This document shows, in pieces, positions 1 through 6,088 of a DNA stretch of 7,304 nt. The notes beneath the pieces are model-generated. The model searched no databases and was not told the DNA's origin. It saw only the letters and a list, made by a program, of their open reading frames with translations. A program made the position numbers and the translations under genes. Each line of letters opens with the position of its first letter. Position 1 is the first letter of the stretch. This stretch comes from Lachnoclostridium sp. UBA1241 (GTDB lineage Bacteria; Bacillota; Clostridia; Lachnospirales; Lachnospiraceae): contig DBWJ01000088.1 in NCBI GenBank assembly GCA_002308955.1, positions 12,833 to 20,136 on the forward strand, given 5' to 3'.

Positions 1-579
1 GCCATGAGCATCAGCGACATGATCGTCGTCATGAAGGAAGGCGTCATCCACCAGATCGGCAAGCCGCAGGAAGTGTATGACCACCCCGACAACCTCTTCG
101 TCGCGAAGTTCCTCGGCACCCCTCCGATCAACGTTTTCGAAGGTGAGATCAAAGACGACAAAGTCTACATCGGCGAGGAAGCGGTTCTCGACGCCCCCGC
201 GGCAAATGTAACGAATAAGTCCGCGAACTCCGCCTCAGATGACACGACTGCTTCCCGCAAGGTCTATGTCGGCATCCGCCCCGAAGGGTTCATTCCCGCA
301 GCCGACGGCGCCCTCACGGTGAAGCTCAATAAGATTGAGGTTATGGGCCGTGACACAAGCATTGTCGCGGAGCATCCCGCATATCTCGGCACGACCATCC
401 GCGCCATCGTTCCTTCCGAAGATGTGGAAGGCATCTCCGGCGAAACCGTCCGTTTCAACCTGAAGCCGAAGAAGGTACATCTCTTCGATTTCGAAACCGA
501 GAAGACCATTCTCCCCGCCGAAGAGGAAAAAGCAGGCGGTGAGGCGAAGACCGCAGACGAGACCGGTACGGAGGCATAA
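1..579 (+). CDS. ABC transporter ATP-binding protein, MalK/UgpC-like, 5' truncated
   Basis: This is the C-terminal part of the cytoplasmic ATPase of a CUT1-type sugar or polyol importer. The frame is already open at base 1, and the ATG at position 4 is an internal Met: AMSISDMIVVM aligns with the segment just after the H-loop (THDQxEAM) of MalK-type proteins. Walker A, Walker B and the signature motif therefore lie upstream of the window. Numbering from that Met, the end of the nucleotide-binding domain runs to about residue 36 (GVIHQIGKPQEVYDHP, then FVAKFLGTPPIN). The regulatory TOBE/OB domain follows, with the family motif GIRPE at 90-94 and the closing HLFD motif near 160. Two oddities are an Ala/Asn/Ser/Thr-rich insertion at about 63-86 and an acidic Glu/Ala-rich tail over the last 20 residues. 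The stop is 1 nt before the next ATG. Family assignment is firm; substrate is unknown. Confidence 0.93.
   Translation, partial: AMSISDMIVVMKEGVIHQIGKPQEVYDHPDNLFVAKFLGTPPINVFEGEIKDDKVYIGEEAVLDAPAANVTNKSANSASDDTTASRKVYVGIRPEGFIPAADGALTVKLNKIEVMGRDTSIVAEHPAYLGTTIRAIVPSEDVEGISGETVRFNLKPKKVHLFDFETEKTILPAEEEKAGGEAKTADETGTEA
570..574 (+). promoter_or_regulatory. ribosome binding site of first permease
   Basis: GGAGG lies 6 nt before the ATG at 581 and overlaps the last codons of the ATPase gene. It decides the permease start at 581 over the in-frame upstream extension to 539, and it implies translational coupling. Confidence 0.8.
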
Positions 580-580
580 C

Positions 581-1471
581 ATGAAACAGAAGCAATATAA
601 GGGCTGGCTCTACCTGCTGCCGGCAATCGTATTTCTCGGCGTGTTCATGGTCTATCCGCTGATTGACGTAGTCGTGTATTCCTTTGAAGAGGGCTACAGC
701 TTCGTAACACAGACTTCCGCCGGAACGGGACTTTATAACTACCGCTACGTCCTGCATGACACCTACTTTGTGCAGGCGCTTCGGAATACGTTCATTCTCG
801 TAATCATTACCGTTCCGCTTTCCACCGGGCTCGCGCTTCTCATAAGCCTTGCGCTCAGCTCGATCAAGTCACTCCGGAACGCTTTTCAGACCATTTATTT
901 CCTGCCCTACGTAACGAACACGCTGGCCGTCGGTCTCGTATTCATGGTGCTTTTCAAGAAGACCGAGTACACCGACGGCATGGTCAACCTGCTGATCAAG
1001 GCCTTCGGCGGCAACAGCGTCGACTTCATCGACGGACCGTACTGGGCGAAGATGTTCGTTATGTGCCTGTACACCGTCTGGATCGTGCTTCCGTTCAAGA
1101 TTCTGATCCTGACGAGCGCCCTCGCGTCCGTCAAAGAGGACTACTACAAGGCAGCCCGCGTGGACGGCACAAGACCGTTCCGTATCTTCTATAAGATCAC
1201 GCTTCCGATGATTTCTCCGATGATCTTCTATCTCGTGATCACCGGTTTCATCGGCGCGTTCAAAGCCTACAGCGACGAAGTTGCGCTGTTCGGAACGGAC
1301 CTGAACTCGGCCGGCATGAACACCATGGTCGGCTACGTTTACGACATGCTCTACGGCAACAGCGGCGGATATCCGTCCTTCGCTTCGGCGGCGGCTCTTA
1401 TCCTGTTCGCGGTCGTATTTACCATCACATGCATCAACCTGATGGTGAGCAAGAATAAGATTCATTATTAA
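581..1471 (+). CDS. ABC transporter permease, MalF/UgpA-like (CUT1)
   Basis: One of two inner permease subunits of the importer, 296 residues. The protein starts MKQKQYKGWLYLLPA, and its first membrane helix at about 9-30 contains the LLPA...YPL pattern usual at the N terminus of the MalF/UgpA family. Further hydrophobic helices follow, about six in all. The ATPase-docking EAA loop is clear at about residues 186-209: EDYYKAARVDG, then KITLP, keeping A191, A192, D195, G196, L208 and P209. The length is typical of UgpA-like proteins and shorter than E. coli MalF. The start at 581 is preferred over an extension to 539 because of the GGAGG at 570-574, and because the extra residues would be Arg-rich and read out of frame through the ATPase tail. 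The next gene begins 12 nt downstream. It probably pairs with the permease at 1484 as a heterodimer. The solute is not known. Confidence 0.95.
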   Translation: MKQKQYKGWLYLLPAIVFLGVFMVYPLIDVVVYSFEEGYSFVTQTSAGTGLYNYRYVLHDTYFVQALRNTFILVIITVPLSTGLALLISLALSSIKSLRNAFQTIYFLPYVTNTLAVGLVFMVLFKKTEYTDGMVNLLIKAFGGNSVDFIDGPYWAKMFVMCLYTVWIVLPFKILILTSALASVKEDYYKAARVDGTRPFRIFYKITLPMISPMIFYLVITGFIGAFKAYSDEVALFGTDLNSAGMNTMVGYVYDMLYGNSGGYPSFASAAALILFAVVFTITCINLMVSKNKIHY

Positions 1472-1477
1472 GGGAGG
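1472..1477 (+). promoter_or_regulatory. ribosome binding site of second permease
   Basis: GGGAGG directly follows the stop of the first permease, 6 nt before the ATG at 1484. It supports this start. Confidence 0.75.
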
Positions 1478-1483
1478 CGCAAC

Positions 1484-2383
1484 ATGACAAAGCAAATCAC
1501 AACAACCTCCCCTACCGCGCAGGACTACCGTCTCATCGAAGCGGCTGCCAAGAGACGCCGTACCATTCGGAATGTGTTCCTTTACACATTTCTCGTGATC
1601 TGCGCGCTCGCCGTCCTGTTCCCGTTCTACTGGATGATCCTGACCAGCTTCAAGACGCAGGGCGCCTACAACGCCGAGGAAATCCCGAAGTTCTATACAT
1701 TAGCGCCGACGCTTAAGAATTACAATGTGGCATTTACCGCAGTGCCCCTTGCGAGGTACTTCCTGAACACGCTTGTCTTCACGGTTGTCACCACCGCCGC
1801 GATGATGGTTGTCATCGTGCTTGCGGCCTTCGGCTTCGCACGGATGAATTTCCCCGGAAAGACGCTTGTCTTCTCGCTGTTTTTAAGCCTCATGATGATT
1901 CCGAACGAGCTCGTCATCATCACAAACTACGTCACGATCACGTCGTGGAACATGCGGAATACCTTTGCCGGACTGATCCTTCCGTCCGTCACGTCGGTCT
2001 TCTACATCTATCTTTTAAAGGAAAACTTCGAGCAGATTCCGGAGGAGCTTTATAAAGCCGCCAAGGTCGACGGCACGTCGGATTTCAAGTACCTGCTCCG
2101 CGTCATGGTTCCGATTTCGAAGCCGACGCTTGTGACGATCACGATTCTTAAAGTCATCGAGTGCTGGAACTCCTACGTGTGGCCGCGCCTCATTACGGAC
2201 GACAAGAACTACTTCCTCGTTTCGAACGGCATTCAGGAAATCCGTCAGAACGGCTTCGGGCGTGACAACATCCCCGCGATGATGGCCGCCGTCGTCGTCA
2301 TCTCGATTCCGCTCGTCATTCTGTTCCTCGTGTTCCGTAACAAGATTATGGAAGGCGTTTCGAGAGGAGGTACCAAAGGATGA
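1484..2383 (+). CDS. ABC transporter permease, MalG/UgpE-like (CUT1)
   Basis: Second permease subunit, 299 residues. A polar N terminus of about 27 residues ending in KRRRTIRN precedes the first helix. The family pattern FPFYWMILTSFK follows that helix at about residues 46-57, as in MalG/UgpE/LacG proteins. The EAA loop lies at about 187-210 (EELYKAAKVDG, then VMVP), keeping A192, A193, D196, G197 and P210. The C terminus ends FRNKIMEGVSRGGTKG, close to the family pattern of a short tail containing MxGxxxGxxKG. This gene overlaps the next by four bases (ATGA at 2380-2383), a sign of translational coupling and equal production with the binding protein. The gene order permease-permease-binding protein fits a complete importer. 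Substrate is unassigned. Confidence 0.95.
   Translation: MTKQITTTSPTAQDYRLIEAAAKRRRTIRNVFLYTFLVICALAVLFPFYWMILTSFKTQGAYNAEEIPKFYTLAPTLKNYNVAFTAVPLARYFLNTLVFTVVTTAAMMVVIVLAAFGFARMNFPGKTLVFSLFLSLMMIPNELVIITNYVTITSWNMRNTFAGLILPSVTSVFYIYLLKENFEQIPEELYKAAKVDGTSDFKYLLRVMVPISKPTLVTITILKVIECWNSYVWPRLITDDKNYFLVSNGIQEIRQNGFGRDNIPAMMAAVVVISIPLVILFLVFRNKIMEGVSRGGTKG
2363..2370 (+). promoter_or_regulatory. ribosome binding site of the binding protein
   Basis: AGAGGAGG lies inside the 3' end of the second permease gene, 9 nt before the ATG at 2380. It is near-complementary to the 16S rRNA tail and supports the overlapping start. Confidence 0.8.
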
Positions 2384-3963
2384 AACGGTTTATTACTCTC
2401 CTTCTGCTCCTCGCCCTCATGACGGCCCTTCTTACCGGCTGCCACGGCGGCAAGAAACGGGTTGCCTTCCGGGTGCCTATGGAATTTGACGAAAGTAAAC
2501 AGTACGAGATCTCTTTCTGGGCGAAAAATGACACGAATATCACCCAGGTAAACATCTACAAGCAGGCCATCGCGGATTTCGAGGCGCTCTACCCGAACAT
2601 CCATGTGAACCTGAAGACGTACACCGATTACGCGACGATTTATCAGGACGTCATCACGAACATTGCCACCGATACGACGCCCAACGTGTGCATCACCTAC
2701 CCCGACCACATCGCGACCTATCAGAAGGGAAGCAACGTTGTCGTGCAGATTGACGCGCTGATGGCGGATCCGAACTACGGCCTCGGCGGCAGCAAACTGA
2801 AATTCGACGGTCCGACCGAGGAGGAAATCGTTCCGAAGTTTCTGCAGGAATGCTTCATCGGCGACGGCCACTACGCGCTTCCCTACATGCGTTCCACTGA
2901 AGCGCTTTACATCAATAAGGACCTTGTAACGAAGCTCGGCTACGACATCCCCGACGTTCCGACCTGGGACTATATCTGGGAGGTTTCGGAGGCTGCGATG
3001 AAACAGGATGCCGACGGCGTGTTCCTCGTGAACGGCCAGACGACGCTGATCCCGTTCATCTACAAGTCCACCGACAACATGATGATTTCCATGCTGAAGC
3101 AGAAGGATGCGCCGTACTCGGATTCCGAAGGACACGTGCTTCTGTTCAATGACACCACGAAGGAAATCCTCTACTCGATCGTGCCCCACGCGAAGTCGCG
3201 TTCGTTCTCGACCTTTAAGATTTCGAGCTACCCCGGCAACTACCTGAACGCCGGACAGTGCATCTTCGCGATCGATTCGACGGCCGGCGCGACCTGGATG
3301 GGCAGCAACGCCCCGAACTCGGACATCCATTCCGAGAACATCGTGCAGTTTGAAACCGTCGTGCGCCCGATTCCGCAGTACGACCCGTCGAATCCCTACA
3401 TGATCTCCCAGGGTCCTTCGCTCTGCATCTTCACCAAAGAGGACGAAGGCGAGGTACTCGCGTCGTGGCTCTTCATGCAGTACATGCTGACGAACGACGT
3501 GCAGATTGCCTACTCCCAGACCGAGGGCTACATCCCGGTAACCTCGAAGGCGCAGAATTCCGACGTGTATCAGGAATACCTCTCGCTTGAGGGAGCTGAC
3601 AATAACCTGCATTACGACGTCAAGATCAAGGCAGCGAAGCTGTTCCTCAGTAACATCGACCGCACCTTCGTGACCCCCGTCTTCGCCGGCTCCGCTTCCG
3701 TCCGTGAGGCCGCGGGCGAACTTGTGGAGAACGTGACACGTTCCGTCCGCCGTAAGAAAACCGTCGACGACGAATTCATCGCACAGATGTATGAGGACAC
3801 GGCGGCTTTGAAGCATCTGGACCAGATTACGGTAACGGATACCAAATCCTTCGGTCCGCTCCCGAAGACATCGGCGGTTCTTCTCGTTTCGCTCGTATTT
3901 GTCTGGACCGTTTTGATCGGAATCTTCATCTTCCGAAGATGGAAAGCGACACAGGAAGGATAA
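2380..3963 (+). CDS. Extracellular solute-binding lipoprotein with C-terminal transmembrane helix (CUT1 importer)
   Basis: Captures the solute outside the membrane for the importer, 527 residues. It begins MKRF, then a Leu-rich helix and the lipobox LTGC, giving lipid attachment at Cys21. The mature part is a family 1 solute-binding fold: YEISFWAKND at the first strand, FEALYPNIHV, the hinge-region pattern RSTEALYINKD at about 171-181, and GYIPV at 383-387. The last two resemble conserved stretches of UgpB-like proteins, so a glycerol-phosphate- or sugar-like ligand is possible but unproven. It is longer than the usual 420-450 residues, mainly from an extra C-terminal part. A strong hydrophobic segment at about 499-518 is followed by RRWKATQEG, the charge pattern of an outside-to-inside membrane helix. 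Two anchors on one binding protein are unusual. The reading frame is intact and spans the long open frames seen on the other strand. Confidence 0.93.
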   Translation: MKRFITLLLLLALMTALLTGCHGGKKRVAFRVPMEFDESKQYEISFWAKNDTNITQVNIYKQAIADFEALYPNIHVNLKTYTDYATIYQDVITNIATDTTPNVCITYPDHIATYQKGSNVVVQIDALMADPNYGLGGSKLKFDGPTEEEIVPKFLQECFIGDGHYALPYMRSTEALYINKDLVTKLGYDIPDVPTWDYIWEVSEAAMKQDADGVFLVNGQTTLIPFIYKSTDNMMISMLKQKDAPYSDSEGHVLLFNDTTKEILYSIVPHAKSRSFSTFKISSYPGNYLNAGQCIFAIDSTAGATWMGSNAPNSDIHSENIVQFETVVRPIPQYDPSNPYMISQGPSLCIFTKEDEGEVLASWLFMQYMLTNDVQIAYSQTEGYIPVTSKAQNSDVYQEYLSLEGADNNLHYDVKIKAAKLFLSNIDRTFVTPVFAGSASVREAAGELVENVTRSVRRKKTVDDEFIAQMYEDTAALKHLDQITVTDTKSFGPLPKTSAVLLVSLVFVWTVLIGIFIFRRWKATQEG

Positions 3964-3972
3964 ATAAGTCTA

Positions 3973-4000
3973 TTGCATTTTTCGTTATTTTTTGTATAAT
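3973..4000 (+). promoter_or_regulatory. Sigma-A-like promoter of the tandem OB-like lipoprotein
   Basis: TTGCAT at 3973-3978 and a perfect TATAAT at 3995-4000 are separated by 16 nt. The promoter begins only 9 nt after the stop of the binding protein. No hairpin terminator lies between them, so readthrough from the importer operon may add to this promoter. Transcription would start at about 4006-4008. Confidence 0.8.
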
Positions 4001-4006
4001 ATGGTA

Positions 4007-4073
4007 CTTGTAAGTCCGGGAAGCGATTCCCGTAACGGCGCAACAGGCCCGAAGCCCGCGCCACAATGATATA
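4007..4073 (+). promoter_or_regulatory. Structured 5' leader with two hairpins, family not recognised
   Basis: The leader between the predicted start of transcription and the ribosome binding site can form two stem-loops. The first is perfect: CGGGAA at 4017-4022 and TTCCCG at 4027-4032 around a GCGA loop, a stable GNRA-type tetraloop. The second pairs GGCGC at 4037-4041 with GCGCC at 4058-4062, and an inner GGC/GCC pairing is possible. Neither is followed by a T-run, so they do not look like terminators, and neither covers the ribosome binding site. I cannot match it to a known riboswitch. It may stabilise the mRNA or sense a ligand. Confidence 0.5.
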
Positions 4074-4078
4074 AGGAG
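4073..4078 (+). promoter_or_regulatory. ribosome binding site of the tandem OB-like lipoprotein
   Basis: AAGGAG lies 7 nt before the ATG at 4086, in an A-rich unpaired context. This predicts strong translation. Confidence 0.8.
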
Positions 4079-4085
4079 AAAAAGA

Positions 4086-5543
4086 ATGAAGAAACTCGTA
4101 TCTATTCTGTTGACATTCGTTCTTGCGTTCAGCGTATTCACCGCCTGCGGCAAGAAGGAAAAGAATGACCCGACGCCTGCTCCTACGACGCCGGCAACCG
4201 AAGCGGTTACTGCTACCCCTACGGAAGCCCCTACCACTGCTCCGGATGCCCCCGACGTAAAGAGCGAGGGCGTTATGACACACGCACAGTATGTTGCCGC
4301 TGCCGATGAGGACGAAGTTCTTATCGAGTGCTACGTACAGGATCATCAGTCCTGGTGGGACAACAAGATCTCTGTTTACGCTGCCGACACCGAAGGCGGA
4401 TACTTCCTTTACAACATGACCTGCTCCGAAGAGGATGCTGCGAAGCTTGTTCCCGGAACGAAGATTCGCGTTAAGGGTTACCGCGCTACCTGGGCAGGCG
4501 AGATTGAGGTTGCAGAGGGCGCTACCTTTGAAATTCTTGACGGAAACTACATCGCTCCCGTTAAGGACGTAACGAACATGCTCGGAAGCGAAGACATTAT
4601 CTACTGCCAGAACCTTCCCGTTGCTTTCAACGGTCTTACCGTTGTCAGCGCTCCCACTTACAAATGGGACAACTCCGGAGCTCCCGGAGATGACCTCTAC
4701 TTCAAGGTTGCTCTTGATAATCAGGTCTTCACATTTACCGTTGAGTCTTACCTTCGCGGTAAGGACACCGAGGTTTACAAGGCAGTTGAAGCTCTGAAGG
4801 TAGGCGATATCGTTAACCTCGAAGGTTTCCTGTACTGGTACAACGGCGCTAACCCGCACATCACGAAGGCTACCGTAATCGGTAATGTTGACGCCAAATC
4901 CGACGGCGTTATGACATTTGCCGATTATATGGGTGCTGAGGTTGACGACGAAGTAACGATTGAGTGCTTCGTTCAGGATACCCAGTCCTGGTGGGATGGC
5001 AAGATCACCGTTTACGCTGCTGATTTGAGTGGCGCTTACTTCATCTACAACATGACCTGCTCCGAGGAGGATGCAGCAAGACTTGTTCCCGGTACGAAGA
5101 TTCGCGTAAAGGGTTATAAGGCTATGTGGGCCGGCGAAATCGAAGTTGCCGAGGGTGCTACGTTTGAGTTTCTCGAGGGCAGCTACATCGCTCCCGCTGT
5201 TGATCTGACTCCTTACTTCACGGGTGATACGATTATCAGCCAGGTTCCCGAGGTTGCAGCTCTGATGAACCATCTTGTAACGGTTAAGGGGCTTAAGGTT
5301 ACCGGCGATCCGATGTACAAGTACGACGGTTCCGGTACCCGCGGAGATGACATCTACTTCCGTGTTTCCCTGAACGGCGTTTCCTTCTCTCTCGTTGTTG
5401 AGTCTTATCTCCGCGGCGCTGACACCGATGTGTACAAGGCTGTTGAGAACCTCAAGCAGGGCGACATCATCGATGTAGAAGCTTACCTCTACTGGTACAA
5501 CGGCGCTCAGCCGCATGTAATTAACGTAACGGTTCAGCAGTAA
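4086..5543 (+). CDS. Lipoprotein with two tandem 212-residue units of OB-like domains, function unknown
   Basis: A 485-residue surface lipoprotein of unknown function. MKKLVSILLTFVLAFSVFTAC is a signal peptide with the lipid-modified Cys at position 21. A Lys/Glu patch and a Pro/Thr/Ala-rich spacer (about 28-57) follow and would hold the folded part away from the membrane. Unit 1 (about 59-270) and unit 2 (about 271-485) align throughout. Each begins with a module containing VQDxQSWWD, the block YNMTCSEEDAA, and GTKIRVKGY...WAGEIEVAEGATFE, which reads like an OB-fold beta barrel. A second module follows with GDDxYF, VESYLRG, VYKAVE, LKxGDI and LYWYNGAxPH, also OB-like. Two Cys per unit recur in register (82/113 and 294/325) and may form a disulfide; Cys174 is not matched in unit 2. 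The gene has its own promoter, leader and terminator, and uses T-ending codons much more than its neighbours. I do not know its ligand. A direct role in the upstream importer is only suggested by position. Confidence 0.9.
   Translation: MKKLVSILLTFVLAFSVFTACGKKEKNDPTPAPTTPATEAVTATPTEAPTTAPDAPDVKSEGVMTHAQYVAAADEDEVLIECYVQDHQSWWDNKISVYAADTEGGYFLYNMTCSEEDAAKLVPGTKIRVKGYRATWAGEIEVAEGATFEILDGNYIAPVKDVTNMLGSEDIIYCQNLPVAFNGLTVVSAPTYKWDNSGAPGDDLYFKVALDNQVFTFTVESYLRGKDTEVYKAVEALKVGDIVNLEGFLYWYNGANPHITKATVIGNVDAKSDGVMTFADYMGAEVDDEVTIECFVQDTQSWWDGKITVYAADLSGAYFIYNMTCSEEDAARLVPGTKIRVKGYKAMWAGEIEVAEGATFEFLEGSYIAPAVDLTPYFTGDTIISQVPEVAALMNHLVTVKGLKVTGDPMYKYDGSGTRGDDIYFRVSLNGVSFSLVVESYLRGADTDVYKAVENLKQGDIIDVEAYLYWYNGAQPHVINVTVQQ
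4260..5540 (+). repeat. Two tandem 636-bp coding repeats in the lipoprotein gene
   Basis: Unit 1 covers 4260-4895 and unit 2 covers 4896-5540. They stay in register at 212 codons for long stretches: the QSWWD, YNMTCSEEDAA, GTKIRVKGY and YWYNGA blocks all recur at exactly this spacing. Several blocks are also close at the nucleotide level, for example around 4407-4440 and 5049-5070. The units diverge most in the middle linker (about residues 159-182 versus 371-395). This is an internal gene duplication followed by divergence. Confidence 0.88.
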
Positions 5544-5553
5544 GGGTTGCAAG

Positions 5554-5634
5554 CTTGAAGTTGATTGAAAACTTGAAGTTGGTTGAAAGCAATTGAAATT
5601 GTTTGAAATCGTTCTGAAAAACGTTTAATTTGAA
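5554..5634 (+). repeat. Phased TTGAA repeats in the 3' untranslated region
   Basis: The segment after the lipoprotein stop holds an 18-nt unit, CTTGAAGTTGATTGAAAA (5554-5571), repeated at 5572-5589 with two changes and again, more divergent, at 5592-5609. Within these, TTGAA starts at 5555, 5565, 5573, 5583, 5593 and 5603, an 8-10 nt rhythm. Weaker copies occur at 5614 (CTGAA) and 5630. No plausible gene covers it, so it would be transcribed as 3' UTR before the terminator. Function is unknown. Confidence 0.7.
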
Positions 5635-5639
5635 AGCCG

Positions 5640-5677
5640 CAAGGGCTTCCCGTAACGGGAAGCCCTTGTTTTGTTTT
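5640..5677 (+). terminator. Intrinsic terminator after the lipoprotein gene
   Basis: A perfect 13-bp stem, CAAGGGCTTCCCG at 5640-5652 and CGGGAAGCCCTTG at 5656-5668, closes a 3-nt TAA loop. The T-rich tract TTTTGTTTT follows at 5669-5677. This is a strong rho-independent terminator about 100 nt after the stop codon. Confidence 0.95.
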
Positions 5678-5740
5678 CGGATGGGAAAGGGGTGTTTGCG
5701 AAGGCGGATAAAGTAATCGTTGTTGGGGAAATACCGCGAC

Positions 5741-5992
5741 GAAAGGCTTGAATTTCAAAAAGGTACCGCCCAGTCGCTCATTTTTGCAATTTAGTCCGTA
5801 CCTTCTTCTGAGCGTCTGGTTCGCCGGAAGCTTGATTAGGGGAAAAATACCGACCTATCGTTCATTCTTCCAATCTAGTCCGTACTTTTTTCGAGTGTCG
5901 GCTCCTCCGGAAGCTTGACTGGGAAAAAAAGTACGGACCTATCGCCTATCCCATCGATAAGGTCCGTACGCTATGCGATTCCGGGCTTCAAG
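5741..5992. repeat. Three tandem 84-nt hairpin elements
   Basis: Three copies sit in strict 84-nt register. The right-arm motif GTCCGTAC starts at 5794, 5878 and 5962, and the left-arm TAC starts at 5764, 5848 and 5932. The motif (A/G)GCTTGA precedes each hairpin, at 5745, 5829 and 5912. Copies 1 and 2 agree at roughly three quarters of positions by eye. Each copy can fold; the best is copy 3, where GTACGGACC at 5931-5939 pairs perfectly with GGTCCGTAC at 5961-5969, extended by TATCG/CGATA across one bulged A. An A-run precedes every left arm, so on the - strand each hairpin is followed by a T-run as in a terminator. Copy 2 also has six T after its right arm on the + strand. This may be an intergenic palindromic repeat family; the strand of action is unknown. 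Confidence 0.8.
5924..5969 (-). terminator. Possible - strand intrinsic terminator (third repeat copy)
   Basis: Read on the - strand, a 14-bp stem with one bulge (arms at 5931-5944 and 5955-5969) is followed by seven T (5924-5930). The shape is right for a terminator, but no - strand gene is visible upstream, so it may only reflect the repeat structure. Confidence 0.4.
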
Positions 5993-6059
5993 AAGAATCT
6001 CACTCATATCAAGGATTGATTTGTAAACAGAAATTGAGGAATTCTCTCCCCGATTCTTA

Positions 6060-6088
6060 TTGACTTTTTGTCGTAAATCGAGTAAATT
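6060..6088 (+). promoter_or_regulatory. Promoter of the repeat-rich secreted protein
   Basis: TTGACT at 6060-6065 (5 of 6 consensus) and TAAATT at 6083-6088 (4 of 6) are separated by the ideal 17 nt. The next gene starts about 50 nt downstream with a good ribosome binding site. The -10 region is part of the inverted repeat at 6081-6097. Confidence 0.65.

Larger units (their letters stand above)
5681..6059. other. Non-coding intergenic stretch carrying the 84-nt repeat array
   Basis: No gene is supported between the terminator and the promoter of the next gene. Positions 5681-5740 show nothing clear except a fragment at about 5727-5740 that resembles the left arm of the repeats. Positions 5741 to about 5992 hold the tandem hairpin array. 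Positions 5993-6059 are AT-richer and hold only an isolated 7-nt inverted pair (AAGAATC at 5993-5999, GATTCTT at 6052-6058). Confidence 0.7.

Noticed and set aside
4..6. ATG as the true start of the ATPase gene.
   Set aside because: The codons around it match the middle of MalK-type proteins, so the gene is cut by the window start.
539..580. Upstream extension of the first permease.
   Set aside because: It adds an Arg-rich stretch read out of frame through the ATPase tail, while GGAGG sits correctly before the ATG at 581.
2245..3816. A 523-codon open frame on the - strand.
   Set aside because: It is antiparallel to the solute-binding protein gene; its composition (rich in His, Arg, Val, Gly) is typical of a shadow frame.
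4007..4073. A known riboswitch (c-di-GMP, ZTP, fluoride, cobalamin) in the leader.
   Set aside because: None of the conserved core sequences I know for these classes is present, and the leader is too short for some.
3612..5552. A 646-codon open frame on the - strand.
   Set aside because: It runs opposite to two well-supported genes with signal peptides and conserved motifs, crosses their promoter and leader, and yields no recognisable domain. It arises from codon bias on the + strand.
5683..5752. Tiny + strand frames starting at ATG 5683 or GTG 5692.
   Set aside because: They are 11-19 codons, directly after a terminator with no promoter, and overlap the start of the repeat array.
5764..5880. 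Short - strand peptides in the repeats (MSDWAVPF, MNDRSVFFP).
   Set aside because: They follow from the hairpin sequence, are under 10 residues, have no well-placed ribosome binding site, and are lost in copy 3.
5741..5992. CRISPR array.
   Set aside because: The repeats are 84 nt, diverged and directly abutting with no unique spacers between identical short repeats.
5993..6058. AAGAATC/GATTCTT inverted pair before the second promoter.
   Set aside because: A 7-bp match with a 52-nt gap is expected often by chance, and there is no T-run or promoter element linked to it.
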